Assembly (NCBI GenBank): GCA_022457155.1
Contig: JAJGOT010000090.1
Location: forward strand, 248,001-312,000
From: Cladopsammia gracilis
Lineage: Eukaryota > Cnidaria > Anthozoa > Scleractinia > Dendrophylliidae
Direction: 5' to 3'
DNA: 64,000 nucleotides
Below the pieces are notes generated by a model. The model was not told where the DNA came from and ran no database searches. It saw nothing but the letters and a program-made list of their open reading frames with translations. Every line of letters starts with the position of its first letter. The first letter of the stretch is position 1. This document shows, in pieces, positions 9,601 through 18,279 of this stretch. The translations under genes and the position numbers were made by a program.

Positions 9601-11369
9601 TCGGCAAACTCAAGTTGGCAACTGAACTTCAAAAATTTCTAAACTCATCAAGGTGTTTTCACAAGACAAACTTCTAGAAACCTCAATGTCGTTCCACTAA
9701 GACCGGCACAAGTGATAAGAAGTGCTCGCTTTGGTTCTTTGTAAAGTGAACAAAGTGTGTTTGAAAAACTTTTAAGACTGAAATAGATTTGTTTGCTTTC
9801 CAGGTGGAGTTGGTGTTAGATATGGAGGAAAGAAGTCCTGAAAAGCTAGCTAAACAAGGTCATATTGCAAAACATGTCGAGTACCCAAATAGAGTACATC
9901 CATGTTGCACCCAATGTATATCCAAGGTATTTAACTCTAACTAAGTCCTCACCTTTTTAGTTTGGTTCATTGCAATTGTTTGGCCAGCAGTAGATAACAC
10001 CTCAAAGTAGGAAAATCAGAAAGTCGTGTTCTTGTAAATGCTTCCATTTTATAGTGTAATACTTCCTGAAGAACATGAATGGTTAATATTCAGTAGTTAC
10101 ATGATAAAGTGGAGGTATAATTGTACTAGCAGACACCTTTGTGTGTGTGCAATAAACACAACAAACATTGTCAGAATCAAAAACAAGGTGTCTTTTTTAG
10201 TTGAGCGAATGGATTCTTGGATTCAGCGAGCCTGGAGACGGCAAAAAAGAAGATGAGACTTCCCCTGACCTCCCCCCTGAATTTCACCTCCTGTTGAAGA
10301 GAACGGAAGAGCAGGAGAAAAGGTACGAGCATGCGTCATGCAGAGCCTAACTAACTGACTATTGGCTTGAAAACCAATACAGTGTTAGGGTGCGTTTCCC
10401 GCGCTTAGTATCAGTTTCATGTTTTCCCGTGCGTTGTGCCGGTCATAGGTCACGTACCCTTGGCACCTGATGTATGTTCTCCCGCGCTTGACACCGGTTG
10501 CAGGTTTTTGCTTTTGTTGGTTGGTTGCGCCATTTCAGTTTGTTTTGTTGTGATTGGTCAGGTTTGATTATTTTGGTTTTTGCTTTGCAATAATCATGGC
10601 AGAATTGTTCATTCAAGATCATTTTTCTTTAATTAACTTCCTATTATTTTTGCTGGCCACAAAGCAGATAAAGTAGAACTAGAAAATGTCTATTATTTTG
10701 GCGGGACGTAGTATTCAAATAATACTACTACTTACTTACTTATGCTTATCTCTCTGTGCCATAAGGCACATAGAGCTTAAACGTTCTCCTGTACCTCTTA
10801 AGTTGTGCCCGTGTTCTGAGAATTGTTTTTTATTATTTTAGAATATTGTAAATGTATATATAATATATATTGGATTATACTATAGCTTCTTTTATAGCTT
10901 TCTTATTTCTTAACTTTTATTTATCATACTATTCATTATTTATTGTATCTTTATGTTGTGTCCCCAATTAGCGCTAGCTAAATACATTGACACATGCATA
11001 AAGTTCATCATCATCATCATCATCATCATCCATCCACTTCAATTTGCTGCTAGAGCTCTAACAGTCGCCCAGACTTTCATCCAGCTGCTTGTTTTTCATC
11101 CTTTTTGGTAGTCCTGTGCTTCTCTTTCCTTTCCTCAATCTAATTTTTACGGGAGTGGGTTATTAGCCCCAAGCCCAACCTCCAACCTTGTCATTTAAAC
11201 GATGGTTTTATTGTCTTAATGATTTATTGATGTCTCGGTTATTTATTGTTGTTTCAATTTACATTTCAGAATCAATGGGATATATGATCTGTTAAAGGAA
11301 CAGTCCTCACTACTCAAGTCCGGGATCAGGCGCCTGCCTGAGGAAAGCACAAGACGTTTTTCCATTTGA
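527..11369 (+). CDS. TRPA1-like: TRPA1-like channel paralogue, 3' half (8 exons in window)
   Basis: Whole-gene entry for the part inside the window. Exons 527-690, 6758-6818, 8281-8352, 8436-8609, 9278-9346, 9804-9926, 10201-10322 and 11270-11369 join in frame to 294 codons plus stop. They cover S3 to the C-terminus, with the same boundaries and phases as the minus-strand gene. The ankyrin repeats and S1-S2 must lie left of position 1, if they exist. No stop codon or broken splice site was found, and the filter LGELNY and GLAVGDI are kept, so it may be expressed. Oddities are a one-base deletion in the last exon that changes the C-terminus, a seven-codon longer C-terminal exon, and a 4.8-kb retroelement in its first complete intron. 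A decaying or truncated copy is the alternative. Confidence 0.85.
674..960. repeat. local intronic duplication including the exon 3' end
   Basis: The end of the S3/S4 exon (CTGTTCCTCAGAAG) and about 110 bp of the intron behind it recur about 165 bp further on, at about 855-960. In the second copy the donor GT is replaced by AT, so it cannot splice. The minus-strand gene has a single copy, so the duplication arose after the two genes separated. Confidence 0.75.
1090..1600. repeat. 3' non-coding repeats of the retroelement
   Basis: Two internal direct duplications. Segments around 1137-1180 and 1204-1250 share GGAACAATAACAA and GTGTGGCTG. GGAGGGAGTTGGGCCTCCACT-like blocks occur at about 1431 and 1490, the same area repeating GGTGCACA and GGCCGA motifs. 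This fits the split direct repeats of Ngaro/PAT-type elements. Confidence 0.55.
1704..2240 (-). pseudogene. retroelement tyrosine recombinase, catalytic C-terminal part
   Basis: 178 codons; family-like sequence starts near residue 29. SKTDPFRKG includes the beta-hairpin lysine, HSFRIGAATTAA carries His125 and Arg128, and GRWSSDCFERYI carries Trp151 and the nucleophile candidate Tyr159. All catalytic positions are present; only the frame is broken relative to the N-terminal part. Confidence 0.85.
2095..2634 (-). pseudogene. retroelement tyrosine recombinase, N-terminal part
   Basis: 179 codons with the core-binding SAM-like region and the first catalytic arginine in AFFGFLRIGEL (Arg139), a signature of DIRS-type YRs. 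After CHLS the frame goes out of register near 2155, and the rest of the enzyme lies in the overlapping frame. Confidence 0.85.
2661..3263 (-). pseudogene. retroelement RNase H segment
   Basis: 200 codons with FTDASG (Asp57), WQELFAI (Glu94), FHCDNLGVV (Asp119) and GKHNNIADSLSR (Asp169): the complete DEDD set. It belongs to the same polyprotein as the RT but is shifted one base at about 3280. Confidence 0.85.
3217..3936 (-). pseudogene. retroelement reverse transcriptase segment
   Basis: 239 codons with RT block KTDIESAFR (residues 45-53), LPFGLRSAP (79-87) and the catalytic LDDF (114-117). An LDDF core is usual for DIRS-type RTs. The frame runs about 85 nt further upstream without a start codon, to the C-run. 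It leaves the frame near 3280, where RNase H continues in another frame. Confidence 0.85.
4007..4531 (-). pseudogene. retroelement pol, N-terminal segment
   Basis: Open frame overlapping the end of ORF1. Its last third (VNVLNLQHALSNHPNREFVD onwards, with EGARIGYSGP and EEVNKGRTVGPF) is the conserved block that precedes the RT in DIRS-type pol. The frame ends at a C-homopolymer (4013-4020); sequence in the next frame continues straight into the RT. One base has been gained or lost there, or it is a sequencing error. Confidence 0.75.
4266..5591 (-). CDS. retroelement ORF1: Gag-like protein with SAP domain and CCCH finger
   Basis: 441 codons from ATG 5591 (MPPSRRTRSVAAGDGDGGEP). An upstream in-frame ATG at 5639 would add 16 residues; 5591 fits the basic N-terminus better. 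A SAP-like helix-turn-helix with LYVRDLRNLCNQLKLPATG and LIDRLKEA follows the N-terminus. The middle is Q/S/T-rich with an alanine run. Near the C-terminus is C-x8-C-x4-C-x3-H (CHNFNKGFPCARTPCPYAH), then a second Cys/His cluster. SAP and CCCH modules bind nucleic acids; in ORF1 they probably bind the element's RNA or its DNA intermediate (inference). The 3' end overlaps the pol frame by 266 nt. Confidence 0.8.
   Translation of the reverse strand: MPPSRRTRSVAAGDGDGGEPVAIPADLDLNRLYVRDLRNLCNQLKLPATGTRSTLIDRLKEARVNPTDHNTEGENNGVIEIATCADQDGETIPTTAALQQEFRRLQQQVHDLVNKNESDERLLSEGQLTQVKSLVQATINETIEQTAAAAAQAAVNAFVNSNNPSSSQTASPEDPTPNATHNSLVVESAHSSQTPATSRTSQQTSDSIHELPTKLVKEALSGEFMELSKLLPKNFNVIQPLHDEPLTLTLENSVIKVNKAKATTITSIEEWTSAFTSYMSIIISKYPNRAAKLLEYLSLIRYAAKYHRGLGWCVYDVKFRQKAAIKKSLNWSVIDSQLWLKTFTVAPSLMKEDIGFFQSGPSSTPSTVRGNEYRTCHNFNKGFPCARTPCPYAHKCNKQGCGRDHPGIRCPDSFEPDKQPSPRAGKPHNEQHGSGNRHRGK
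5926..6757 (+). other. intron remainder between retroelement and S4-S5 exon
   Basis: No gene recognised. AT-rich sequence with short spurious frames only; the last about 30 bp resemble the matching intron end of the minus-strand gene. Confidence 0.5.
6758..6818 (+). CDS. TRPA1-like paralogue: S4-S5 linker exon
   Basis: 61 nt encoding WSRYGQYIIMLTTMFITLCK; same length and phase as 27637-27697. It is separated from the previous exon by a 6.07-kb intron holding the DIRS-type element. Confidence 0.88.
6860..7726 (+). repeat. minisatellite MITE, copy A, with 11 x 65-bp array
   Basis: Left end TTAATCCCTTTGACTCCCA and right end TGGGAGTGAAAGGGTTAA are near-perfect inverted termini. The right-hand module (CAGACTCAAAAGTTAGTACT, CATAATTGACTCTGGGAGTG) is repeated about 11 times at roughly 65 bp. 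The element sits in the intron after the S4-S5 exon, the same intron and flank as copy B in the other gene. Confidence 0.8.
7727..8165 (+). repeat. degenerate repeats related to the minisatellite MITE
   Basis: Several imperfect units of about 100 bp sharing CATTTGAATG, TTTCATCCACAGACTCAA and TGTACAGCATAATAAACAG. The same module occurs at 58060-58400 and, more decayed, at 26840-27060. Confidence 0.6.
8281..8352 (+). CDS. TRPA1-like paralogue: S5 exon
   Basis: 24 codons, VLLLFFLFIMAFSTTFYLLI plus DEAT, after a TTTTTTTCAG acceptor and before GTGAGA. Confidence 0.9.
8436..8609 (+). CDS. TRPA1-like paralogue: pore and S6 exon
   Basis: 58 codons with SMMTIFVMALGELNYADLF in the pore and VMPIILMNML in S6. 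Phase 0 at both ends. The preceding intron is only 83 bp. Confidence 0.92.
9225..9272. repeat. relic of the TATCGACTCAGTCGATA foldback family
   Basis: GTAGTCAATTTATCTTATCA with CAGTTGATAAAACCAAATTT just upstream of the post-S6 exon. It corresponds to the better preserved sequence at 25382-25750 beside the same exon of the other gene, so the insertion predates the duplication. Confidence 0.55.
9278..9346 (+). CDS. TRPA1-like paralogue: post-S6 exon
   Basis: 23 codons starting VGLAVGDIDKIQ and ending RYVMQ; GTAG acceptor, GTATAA donor. Confidence 0.92.
9804..9926 (+). CDS. TRPA1-like paralogue: C-terminal exon
   Basis: 41 codons starting VELVLDMEERSPEKLAKQG. Near the end it carries an extra cysteine-containing stretch, VHPCCTQCISK, where the other gene has KDSSK, so its length differs by 21 bp. 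Confidence 0.88.
10201..10322 (+). CDS. TRPA1-like paralogue: acidic tail exon
   Basis: Encodes LSEWILGFSEPGDGKKEDE and PEFHLLLKRTEEQEK, 122 nt and phase 2 out, as in exon 28 of the minus-strand gene. Confidence 0.88.
10385..10600. repeat. relic of the GCAGTTTTCAATTGAGTGTCG MITE family
   Basis: Contains TCCCGCGCTT, TTGTGATTGGTCAGG and TTGCTTTGCAATAATC, matching the interior of the intact element at 28442-28721. The ends are degraded. Confidence 0.45.
11270..11369 (+). CDS. TRPA1-like paralogue: last exon, frameshifted C-terminus
   Basis: Starts INGIYDLLKEQSSLLKS like its twin. One base is then missing relative to 21319-21409 (CCGGGATC against CCATGGATC). The frame shifts to GIRRLPEESTRRFSI and a TGA at 11367-11369. 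Confidence 0.82.
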
Positions 11370-11567
11370 AGCTGTTGCCGACAGTTTAGAATGGTTTTCG
11401 ATTTAGTGTCGTAAAACCAAATCTGTGCCAATCACAATAGACGCTGGCAATCCTGTAAACCAATCAAAACTATACAAAAACGACGCCAATCTTACATCTG
11501 ATTGGTTTGAAAAGTGGCGCAAATATATCTAACCAATCATATATAGCATAACCAAAGCAAATGCGGC

Positions 11568-11573
11568 AATAAA
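11568..11573 (+). promoter_or_regulatory. possible polyadenylation signal of the plus-strand TRPA copy
   Basis: AATAAA about 200 bp after the stop codon at 11369. It lies in a stretch shared with the other duplication arm. Chance occurrence is possible. Confidence 0.25.
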
Positions 11574-11989
11574 TGGAAAACCCACATCAAACTTCAAGTA
11601 TTTTATTGGTGAAGAATTGCCAAATTCTAGGTTTATCAGAGTATGAAAATTAGTAAAAAAAAAAAAGGAAAGCTAGAGCTGGTACGTTCAATGGTAACAA
11701 TGTAGAAATTTTCAAAACTCAGCATGTTTAATTCAAATTGTTCCATAACTTCGTAAAAGCAGAAATTAAACTAGACAACGCTTTGAAAAACACGCTTTTG
11801 AGTCTATGAAACGTGTTTCGGATGTCTCTACGTCCATCATATGTTACAAAAAGTAGAGATAGTAAAGATTATATAGATTCTATAAAGTATAGAACTAATT
11901 AAGGATAAAAGTCCGTGATTATAACTTAATCGTCGGTGTTTATAAAACAGTGACGTACATAAATATAGGAGACATTTGCTTGGACTTAA

Positions 11990-12745
11990 GGTGGCCGAAC
12001 ACAGTTTGCACGCGCTCTTCAATTTCAGCTGCTTAAGTGAGTCTGCACGTGCAGAGTTTATTTTGCTAAGCGTGGATCGCGAAAGTGTCGTTTTTCGTCT
12101 TAAAATCAAACAATTTGTTGTTCGTAAAAATGTTTATTGAATTAATAGATAATTTATAGAACCATTGAAGAAATGCACTTCCTTTTTGGTCGTTTTTGTC
12201 TTTGGATCGAGAACTCAGTCAAATGCAACGCATGCGCAGTTGACCAAAAAATTGTGACTGGATATTTTAGCGACTTTCCTCGGAAATGTGCTGATTTCTA
12301 CGAAACCACTCGTTAGAATTTCACGAAATTTGGCACAATAATAGTTCCGAATATGCTGAACTCACCTGCCATCAGAAATATGAAATCTAACAGAGTAGAT
12401 TTTTACAAATCGCAAACATATGAAAACACAATTTTACGGGAGATCCCTCTGTTAAAATTGCATGAGATCAGTGTTAACATGCGAATATTTTTACGAGTTT
12501 ACTGGAGACAAATGATGGACAAAATCTAACGACTAGATTTTCTGAAAATAAACGAAACCAAAAATTGCAGGCTGATTTACAATCCACCGTGTTGCCATGG
12601 CAACACCCTAAAAGCCAACAAAAATATCAAAATATATAGCTTGTTGCTTAATCGTATGCCTCACCAATTTTGGGCGCTCATGTGTTAGTAGTTTTAAAAT
12701 GACAATGAATGACGCATAGGTACAGTAAAACTGTTTTCAGCCACC
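11990..12745. mobile_element. TTAA-flanked non-autonomous DNA transposon, copy 1
   Basis: 756 bp between TTAA duplications (11986-11989 and 12746-12749). Termini GGTGGCCGAACACAGTTT and AAACTGTTTTCAGCCACC form imperfect inverted repeats. The interior has no ORF; it includes GTGTTGCCATGGCAACAC, a short palindrome. Arm B of the locus shows the empty site (17282-17285). Confidence 0.85.
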
Positions 12746-13069
12746 TTAAAGCCACGTTTGGAAACTTGCAACGTAATTAGTATGCAGCTTTCGTATAATA
12801 TTGTCAAACTGAGCAACAACTTTGATAACAAATTTCAAAGTAAAATTTGGCCCTTGTGTTTTTGAGAATGAAACTGAACTAGCGGTTAAGCGTCAAGTAG
12901 ACCCTAAAGGTGCACTCGCAAAGGTTTTTTCAGTAGAGAAGATCAGAGCTTTCTGATTTGTTAATCAACAGCGATCAAAATAACATCGTAAAATTAGGAA
13001 GAAAAACAACTTTAATTTTTGCCCACAATGTTTTTTGCCATTTATTTTAAAATGATAAAGTTAATCTGT

Positions 13070-13640
13070 GATATAAGCTGCTTAATATACCTGAACCCAG
13101 ATATCCATTTAAAGCTTATAGAGCTGGCTATCTAAATATGGAAACCATTTGGTAATAAAATGAATTGTAGAATTTTTTACGACGTCTAAATTCGAACGTC
13201 CAAATCAGCTTCAAAACGCTATAACTCAAAGCGATTATTGTATTTTGCTAATTTGTTTTGTTCTCGGGTTTTCGGACACGAAGCGCTAAAAACAGGTGTC
13301 GGCGATTTCCCATATTCAATTGCAGTGAAAAGTTACAGAATATTTTCGAAAAAGGGAGAAAAAAATTGGAATGATCGCACGGAAATGGCTCTTGACGAAA
13401 ACGTTTTCGGAAATAAGAAATTCGCCGACATGTTTTTGTTGATTATATGTTAGCCTAGCTTTTGTCCTAATTTGAGTAGAATCGAACAAATTCCCTTTGA
13501 GTTGTAGCTCTTTAAAGTGTCCCCAACAAGCGAAAAATTAACTTTGAGAAAACAGCGCTTAAAAAAACATATCGCTTCATTAACAAACTCCGCCCACAAA
13601 AGTTATACCGTCATTTCTCCGTCAATTGTCACTATTTTTC
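13070..13640 (+). repeat. dispersed repeat, copy 1
   Basis: Shares TATAGAGCTG, CTATCTAA, AATGAATTGT, AATCAGCTT, GGAATGGCTCT-type blocks and CTTTGAGAAAA, AGCGCTTAAAAAAA with 14870-15255 in the same order; about 1.7 kb apart, strongly diverged. Confidence 0.6.
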
Positions 13641-14869
13641 GATATATTTTTTTTTTTTGGATGAAAGTTCATTCTGTAAACTTTATTTTGACGCCAAAAA
13701 AAAAAAATTCGACAAATTTTCGATCTGAAGGTACTCTGTAACCTTAATGACAATAGCATGCTAAGTAATAAATAAAGAGTTGTTGACACAATTCAGTTGC
13801 TGATTGTAAATTTATTGTGTGGGGCTTGGAGTTTGAACTTGAAAGGGCAAGGTACGGGATAAGATCAACTAAGATCACGAATGTGGGCCTTATGCATTAG
13901 GTACCTGCTAATGTACCTTTGGGGTTACAACATATCTTTGGGGATATCTCCAGTGTAACAGCTCTAGCATCTCGAGGTTACTTTAAAGATACCTTATTAA
14001 CCCTATTCAGACTGGGCTTTTTTAGGCAATCTGTGACTGGGGGGGGGGGGGGGCTCCTCGGACCCCCCCTTCATATCTCTGGAACCAGTAAGGCTGGGAC
14101 CATGAAATTTTCACACAATGTTCATCTCCATACAAGGAAACCTCACACCCAGTTTTGACCTGCCACACCCAATTATGACGTCACAGTGACGTAATTTTTG
14201 TTTTTCCGACGTTTCTTTGATATTTTTCCATCCAGATACTTAAAATATAAAATATAACTGTAAAATCATCTCTTTAATATTAAAACATAATAAATACAAA
14301 CAAGGACACACTTGTAAAGCGAGAAAAGGCAAAAAAAGGCGATAAAACTATAATTTTGAAATTATTGTCCGCCATCTTGGATCCGCCATCTTGGATCCGC
14401 CATCTTGGATTTCCTTTTTATTCGTTTAAATTAAAATTTAAAAAATATCTAAAAGAAAAAAGGATCAGAATGTATAAAACACGTATCAAACTATTGTCTG
14501 TTATCCAAACAATGAACTTAAAAGCGTTATTTAATAAATAGTACAACATTTTTCTCTATAAGTAAAAGTGAGCAAAAATTTACCTACCCCTCCCCCCAAA
14601 ATATTTGATGTTAAAAATTTTTGATGTCTTTCAAGAACTAGTCCCAAGAAAAAACTATTCTAATAAGAAAATGCACTATAAGTCAAAAAACAAGATCTTA
14701 AAATAAAAAATTCACCATATTTTAATATTTTGAAAACCTATGTGTCAAAAACTGGTTGCCATGGCAACATGGTTAATCACACTGACATGTTGTGGATATC
14801 AAAATGTCCCAAGATAAATTCTAGGAAAAGTCAGAAAATTTCAGCCTCATAGCTATTTCGGTGTAAGAG

Positions 14870-15255
14870 TATAAGAGCATATAGAGCTGTCTATCTAATT
14901 ACACTTTTCAAGAGAATGAATTGTCGATTTTAATTTTTACGAATTCTAAATACGGGCGTCTTAATCAGCTTTTAAAAGCTATTATTATATTTTGCCCATT
15001 TGTCTGTTTCCCCATAATTAGAGTTATCGCGCGGGAATGGCTCTAAACGAAACATTTTTCAGAAATTCAAAATTTCCAGACACGTCTTTTCAGTTTTTTA
15101 ATTTATTGTATGCTAACCTACCTACTGTCCAAATTTGCTCTTTAAAGTGTCCCCTAAAAGCCCTAAAAGCCAAAAGGTCACTTTGAGAAAAAAGCGCTTA
15201 AAAAAAATGATCACGCGTCATAAACAAATTTCTGGTCAAAACATCATACCGTCAT
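14870..15255 (+). repeat. dispersed repeat, copy 2
   Basis: Counterpart of 13070-13640, shortened by deletions. Confidence 0.6.
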
Positions 15256-17281
15256 TAGAACGAGGTCAAGGATAAGTCACGCTAGGATAAGAAAAACCAA
15301 GATGGCGGCAAAATCCGCCACTTCAGGATACATGGGGGAGAGTTCATAATTTATGTAGATGGGAGCCTATGATGTTTTTCAATTTTTATCTTGCACTTTT
15401 TGGAAGCCCGCACCCCCTTCCGATGCATATGGTCTAAGAAAATTTGAGCAAGCTTAACTAAGGTGAAACTTAACTAAGGTGAAACTTAACTAAGGTGAAA
15501 GGTTGGAAGCACAAGAATTAAGATTGACGAACGGGCTATTTTCAATTTTAGCAATTCTCAAAAACAGTATTACGCGACCGTCTGCACAGTACATTTTTAT
15601 AGACCGTACAAAAGTTCACAAAAACAACTTTTCTCTGTCTAGAATAACTAGTACCACTAGTTTCCGAATAAAATACAGTTTATGTTTGTCAAAAATTGCC
15701 CGAGAAACTGAATTGAACAAACATATTTGCATAATGCACAAACATATTTGCATAAGGCGATGCGAGTGAAGATGGAACTGTACTATAAAATCAAAGTCTT
15801 GTTTTGTTTACATAAAATCGCTTTTCAATCGATTTAATGAATGAACAAACACATAAAATGGACAACACAATCTTCTTTCGAAAAAAATTATTCAAATCTC
15901 CATTAGTTTACGTTTAAAAGCAAAACGCGTACCATTAAATTATAGCTCATCGAGTTTAAGCTTTCTTCGATGAAATTCAAGAGATCGATACAACTGAATT
16001 TAAGCACGTTTGAAAATCAATTCTCCAAAACTAACAATAACGCTACTAAAAAGTCACTCACAGATTGATATCAACATAAATTCTCATCGAAAACTGTAAT
16101 CTGTTTTACTTTTAAGTCCCTCGCTTGCTTGGAAATTCAAATCTCCGCTTCTGGTTCTGAAATCCGTAGAAAACAAACATCTCCCGCATTGATAAAAACG
16201 TAATACATGAAGTTCCTCGAAGCAAGATTTTATCCCTGAAAGCTCGTCTTTTTCCACTAAAGCGGCTTCTGAGTATACCTTAATTAGTATCCCTGTCTTG
16301 AGTAGCAAACCGCGAAAAAATGCAGGAAAATAACGACTTTAATTCTCCGCTAGACACAACAAAACAACTAAAGTGTTTACCGAGCTCACGGCTGTGTGGC
16401 CGCGCGAAAAACAAAGCCTTGCTTTCAAGATCCCGGATGTTGTTCCAACACGGCGGGCGGGCGGGCGGGCAAACACGCGCCCGCGATACATTCCGCTAGC
16501 CATGACCATGAAAAATCACGGCATAGGTTCTATGAGTATGGAGCTGCGCAGCCAGGCCTTCGGCCTGGCAAGTGCTCCGCTATAATCTCTTTAAGTTACA
16601 TGAAATTAGATTCTCCTTAAAAATCATTCTTGTGGGGATGAAAATCATTTTTGGCCATTTTTGAATGTGGTCTGTACTTAAGACGGGGTTTTACCTGAAT
16701 TTTAATGAAATGTTAAGAGGTGTTAAGAAGGGATAGGAGAAAGGAAATGATTTTTGGAACACCGACAGATAGTCGAATGTACATGGCAAGCCAATGTTAA
16801 CATTCAAACGCATTCAAATCTACCTTTTTACGTAGTCAGATCAGCCTTGCAGTTTGTCGTTTATGTTTGTTCATTTTTTGGCTGATAAGGTCTTTCGTAG
16901 ATCGTACGTATCGTTTACAGCATTATCGTTTGCGGTCCTTTGCAGATTTTAGTTCTATCAAAATACTGCTCTATTCAACACCTACCCTTACCTGTTAACT
17001 TCAAGTCCCAAGCCCCAATTAATAAAGTCACGACAAATACCTTGGTTTTGTGGTAAACAACTGTTATTTATTACATAGAATGATCTAGCCCTTAACTCAC
17101 CAACTCCTTTGCGAGGGCGCCTTTTGGTATATTTAACCGCGTTCGCTTGACGCTAAGGGCATTCATAAAAACAAAAAGGCATAAATTTTACTCAGAAATT
17201 CTTTTTCTAAATTTTTGCTAAGTTTGACAATATTTTACGAAAGCTGCCTAGTTATTGCATCGTGACCTTCCAAACGTGGCT

Positions 17282-17285
17282 TTAA
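17282..17285. other. empty TTAA target site
   Basis: On the minus strand the sequence reads TGGACTTAAAGCCACG. Arm A reads TGGACTTAA, then the 756-bp element, then TTAAAGCCACG. This is the unoccupied site in the paralogous arm. Confidence 0.85.
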
Positions 17286-17568
17286 GTCCAATCAAATGTC
17301 AATAATATCTATATAATTCTTTGTTTTATAAACACTGACTTTAAAGTTTGTTCTACACTTCACAAAATCTATAAAGTCTTCACTATCTCAACTTCTGTAC
17401 AAGTAATGATGGACGTACATGTAGAAACATCCCAAACACGTTTCACAGACTGAAAAGCGTGGTATTTCTTTTTAAAACGTTGCCAATATAAGTTTATTTG
17501 CTGCTTTTACGAAGTTATGGGTAAAATATTTCCTGCAAATAGTTTTGAAAACATTCTACGTGATTACC

Positions 17569-17671
17569 AGCCTCGTTCCCAGGCCTTAACGAGCTTACCG
17601 TGCGAAGAGAGCTCGGTGGGTGACGTCACATTACATTTTGCGCCGAGGACGACTGGGAACGAGACTGTGTG
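17569..17671. repeat. short foldback MITE ending in CCTCGTTCCCAG
   Basis: CCTCGTTCCCAGG near the left end and CTGGGAACGAGA at the right form inverted termini around an 80-bp interior with GAGCTC. Confidence 0.65.
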
Positions 17672-18279
17672 GTTACCATTGAATGCACCAATCCAAGCTG
17701 ACAATTTTTGCTAATCTTAACATGTCACTGATCCCTGATAAACCTAAAATTGGGTAATTCTACACTAATAATATAGTTTAAAGTGGGTTTTTCACTTAGT
17801 GTCGAAATTTGTTCGCATTTGCTTTGGTTTTGCATTACTATGGTGTACGATTAGTTAAAAATATTCGCGCCGCTTTCCCACCCAATCAGAAGTAAGCTTG
17901 GCGTCGGTTATTTGTATAGTTTTGATTGGTTGATTGGACTGTCAGTTCCTATTGTGATGGCCAGTGCCTATTGTAGTAGCTCATTTCCGAGTTGCTCTTA
18001 GCCTCTTTTTCAAACCGAGGCCAAGGGCAAAACCAGTCATGTGGATGTCAGTTTTGTTTCACATGCAAATAAGACCTACATCCATATTCATGATCCCATA
18101 CCACTCCAGTTACTTGGACTTCGTTTGTAAAAAAAGTTCGAGTTGATTCAAGTCATGTTTGACAACAACCACATTTGCATTTAATTAAACATTTCTATAT
18201 TTCTTGTTCAATATCTGATCCTGGCATTTGCTAAATTTGAGCGCCCAGAATGCACCAGATTGTATTTCAGAGGACTTAA

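Larger units (their letters stand above)
11385..12930 (+). repeat. arm A of the inverted duplication, 3' flank of the plus-strand gene
   Basis: Pairs in reverse orientation with 17100-17975. Shared landmarks are CCAATCAAAACTATACAAA, ACGACGCC, AACCAAAGCAAATGCG, CTAGGTTTATCA, CTTCGTAAAAGCAG, GACGTACAT, AAAGCCACGTTTGGAA, GCAGCTTTCGTA, TATTGTCAAACT and CTCGCAAAGG, in collinear order. The arms differ by many small indels and by the TTAA-flanked element at 11990-12745. The first 190 bp (11385-11575) also carry a relic of the CAATTGAGTGTCG MITE family. Confidence 0.82.
12931..17099. other. spacer between the two duplication arms, no gene recognised
   Basis: AT-rich non-coding sequence. It contains a direct repeat pair (13070-13640 and 14870-15255), a G-run (about 14040-14053), three CCGCCATCTTGGAT units (about 14369-14412), three TTAACTAAGGTGAAAC units (about 15454-15501) and a small GC-rich patch (16380-16500). 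Short frames here have no recognisable domain. Confidence 0.6.
17100..17975 (-). repeat. arm B of the inverted duplication
   Basis: Reverse-complement counterpart of 11385-12930, lacking the 756-bp TTAA element. It ends about 3.3 kb before the minus-strand gene's stop codon, so extra sequence was inserted here or lost from arm A. Confidence 0.82.

Noticed and set aside
16373..16620. Plus-strand frames in the GC-rich patch as a gene or CpG-island promoter
   Set aside because: Two overlapping short frames of low-complexity GGCGGGCGGG sequence; no domain, and no gene starts nearby.
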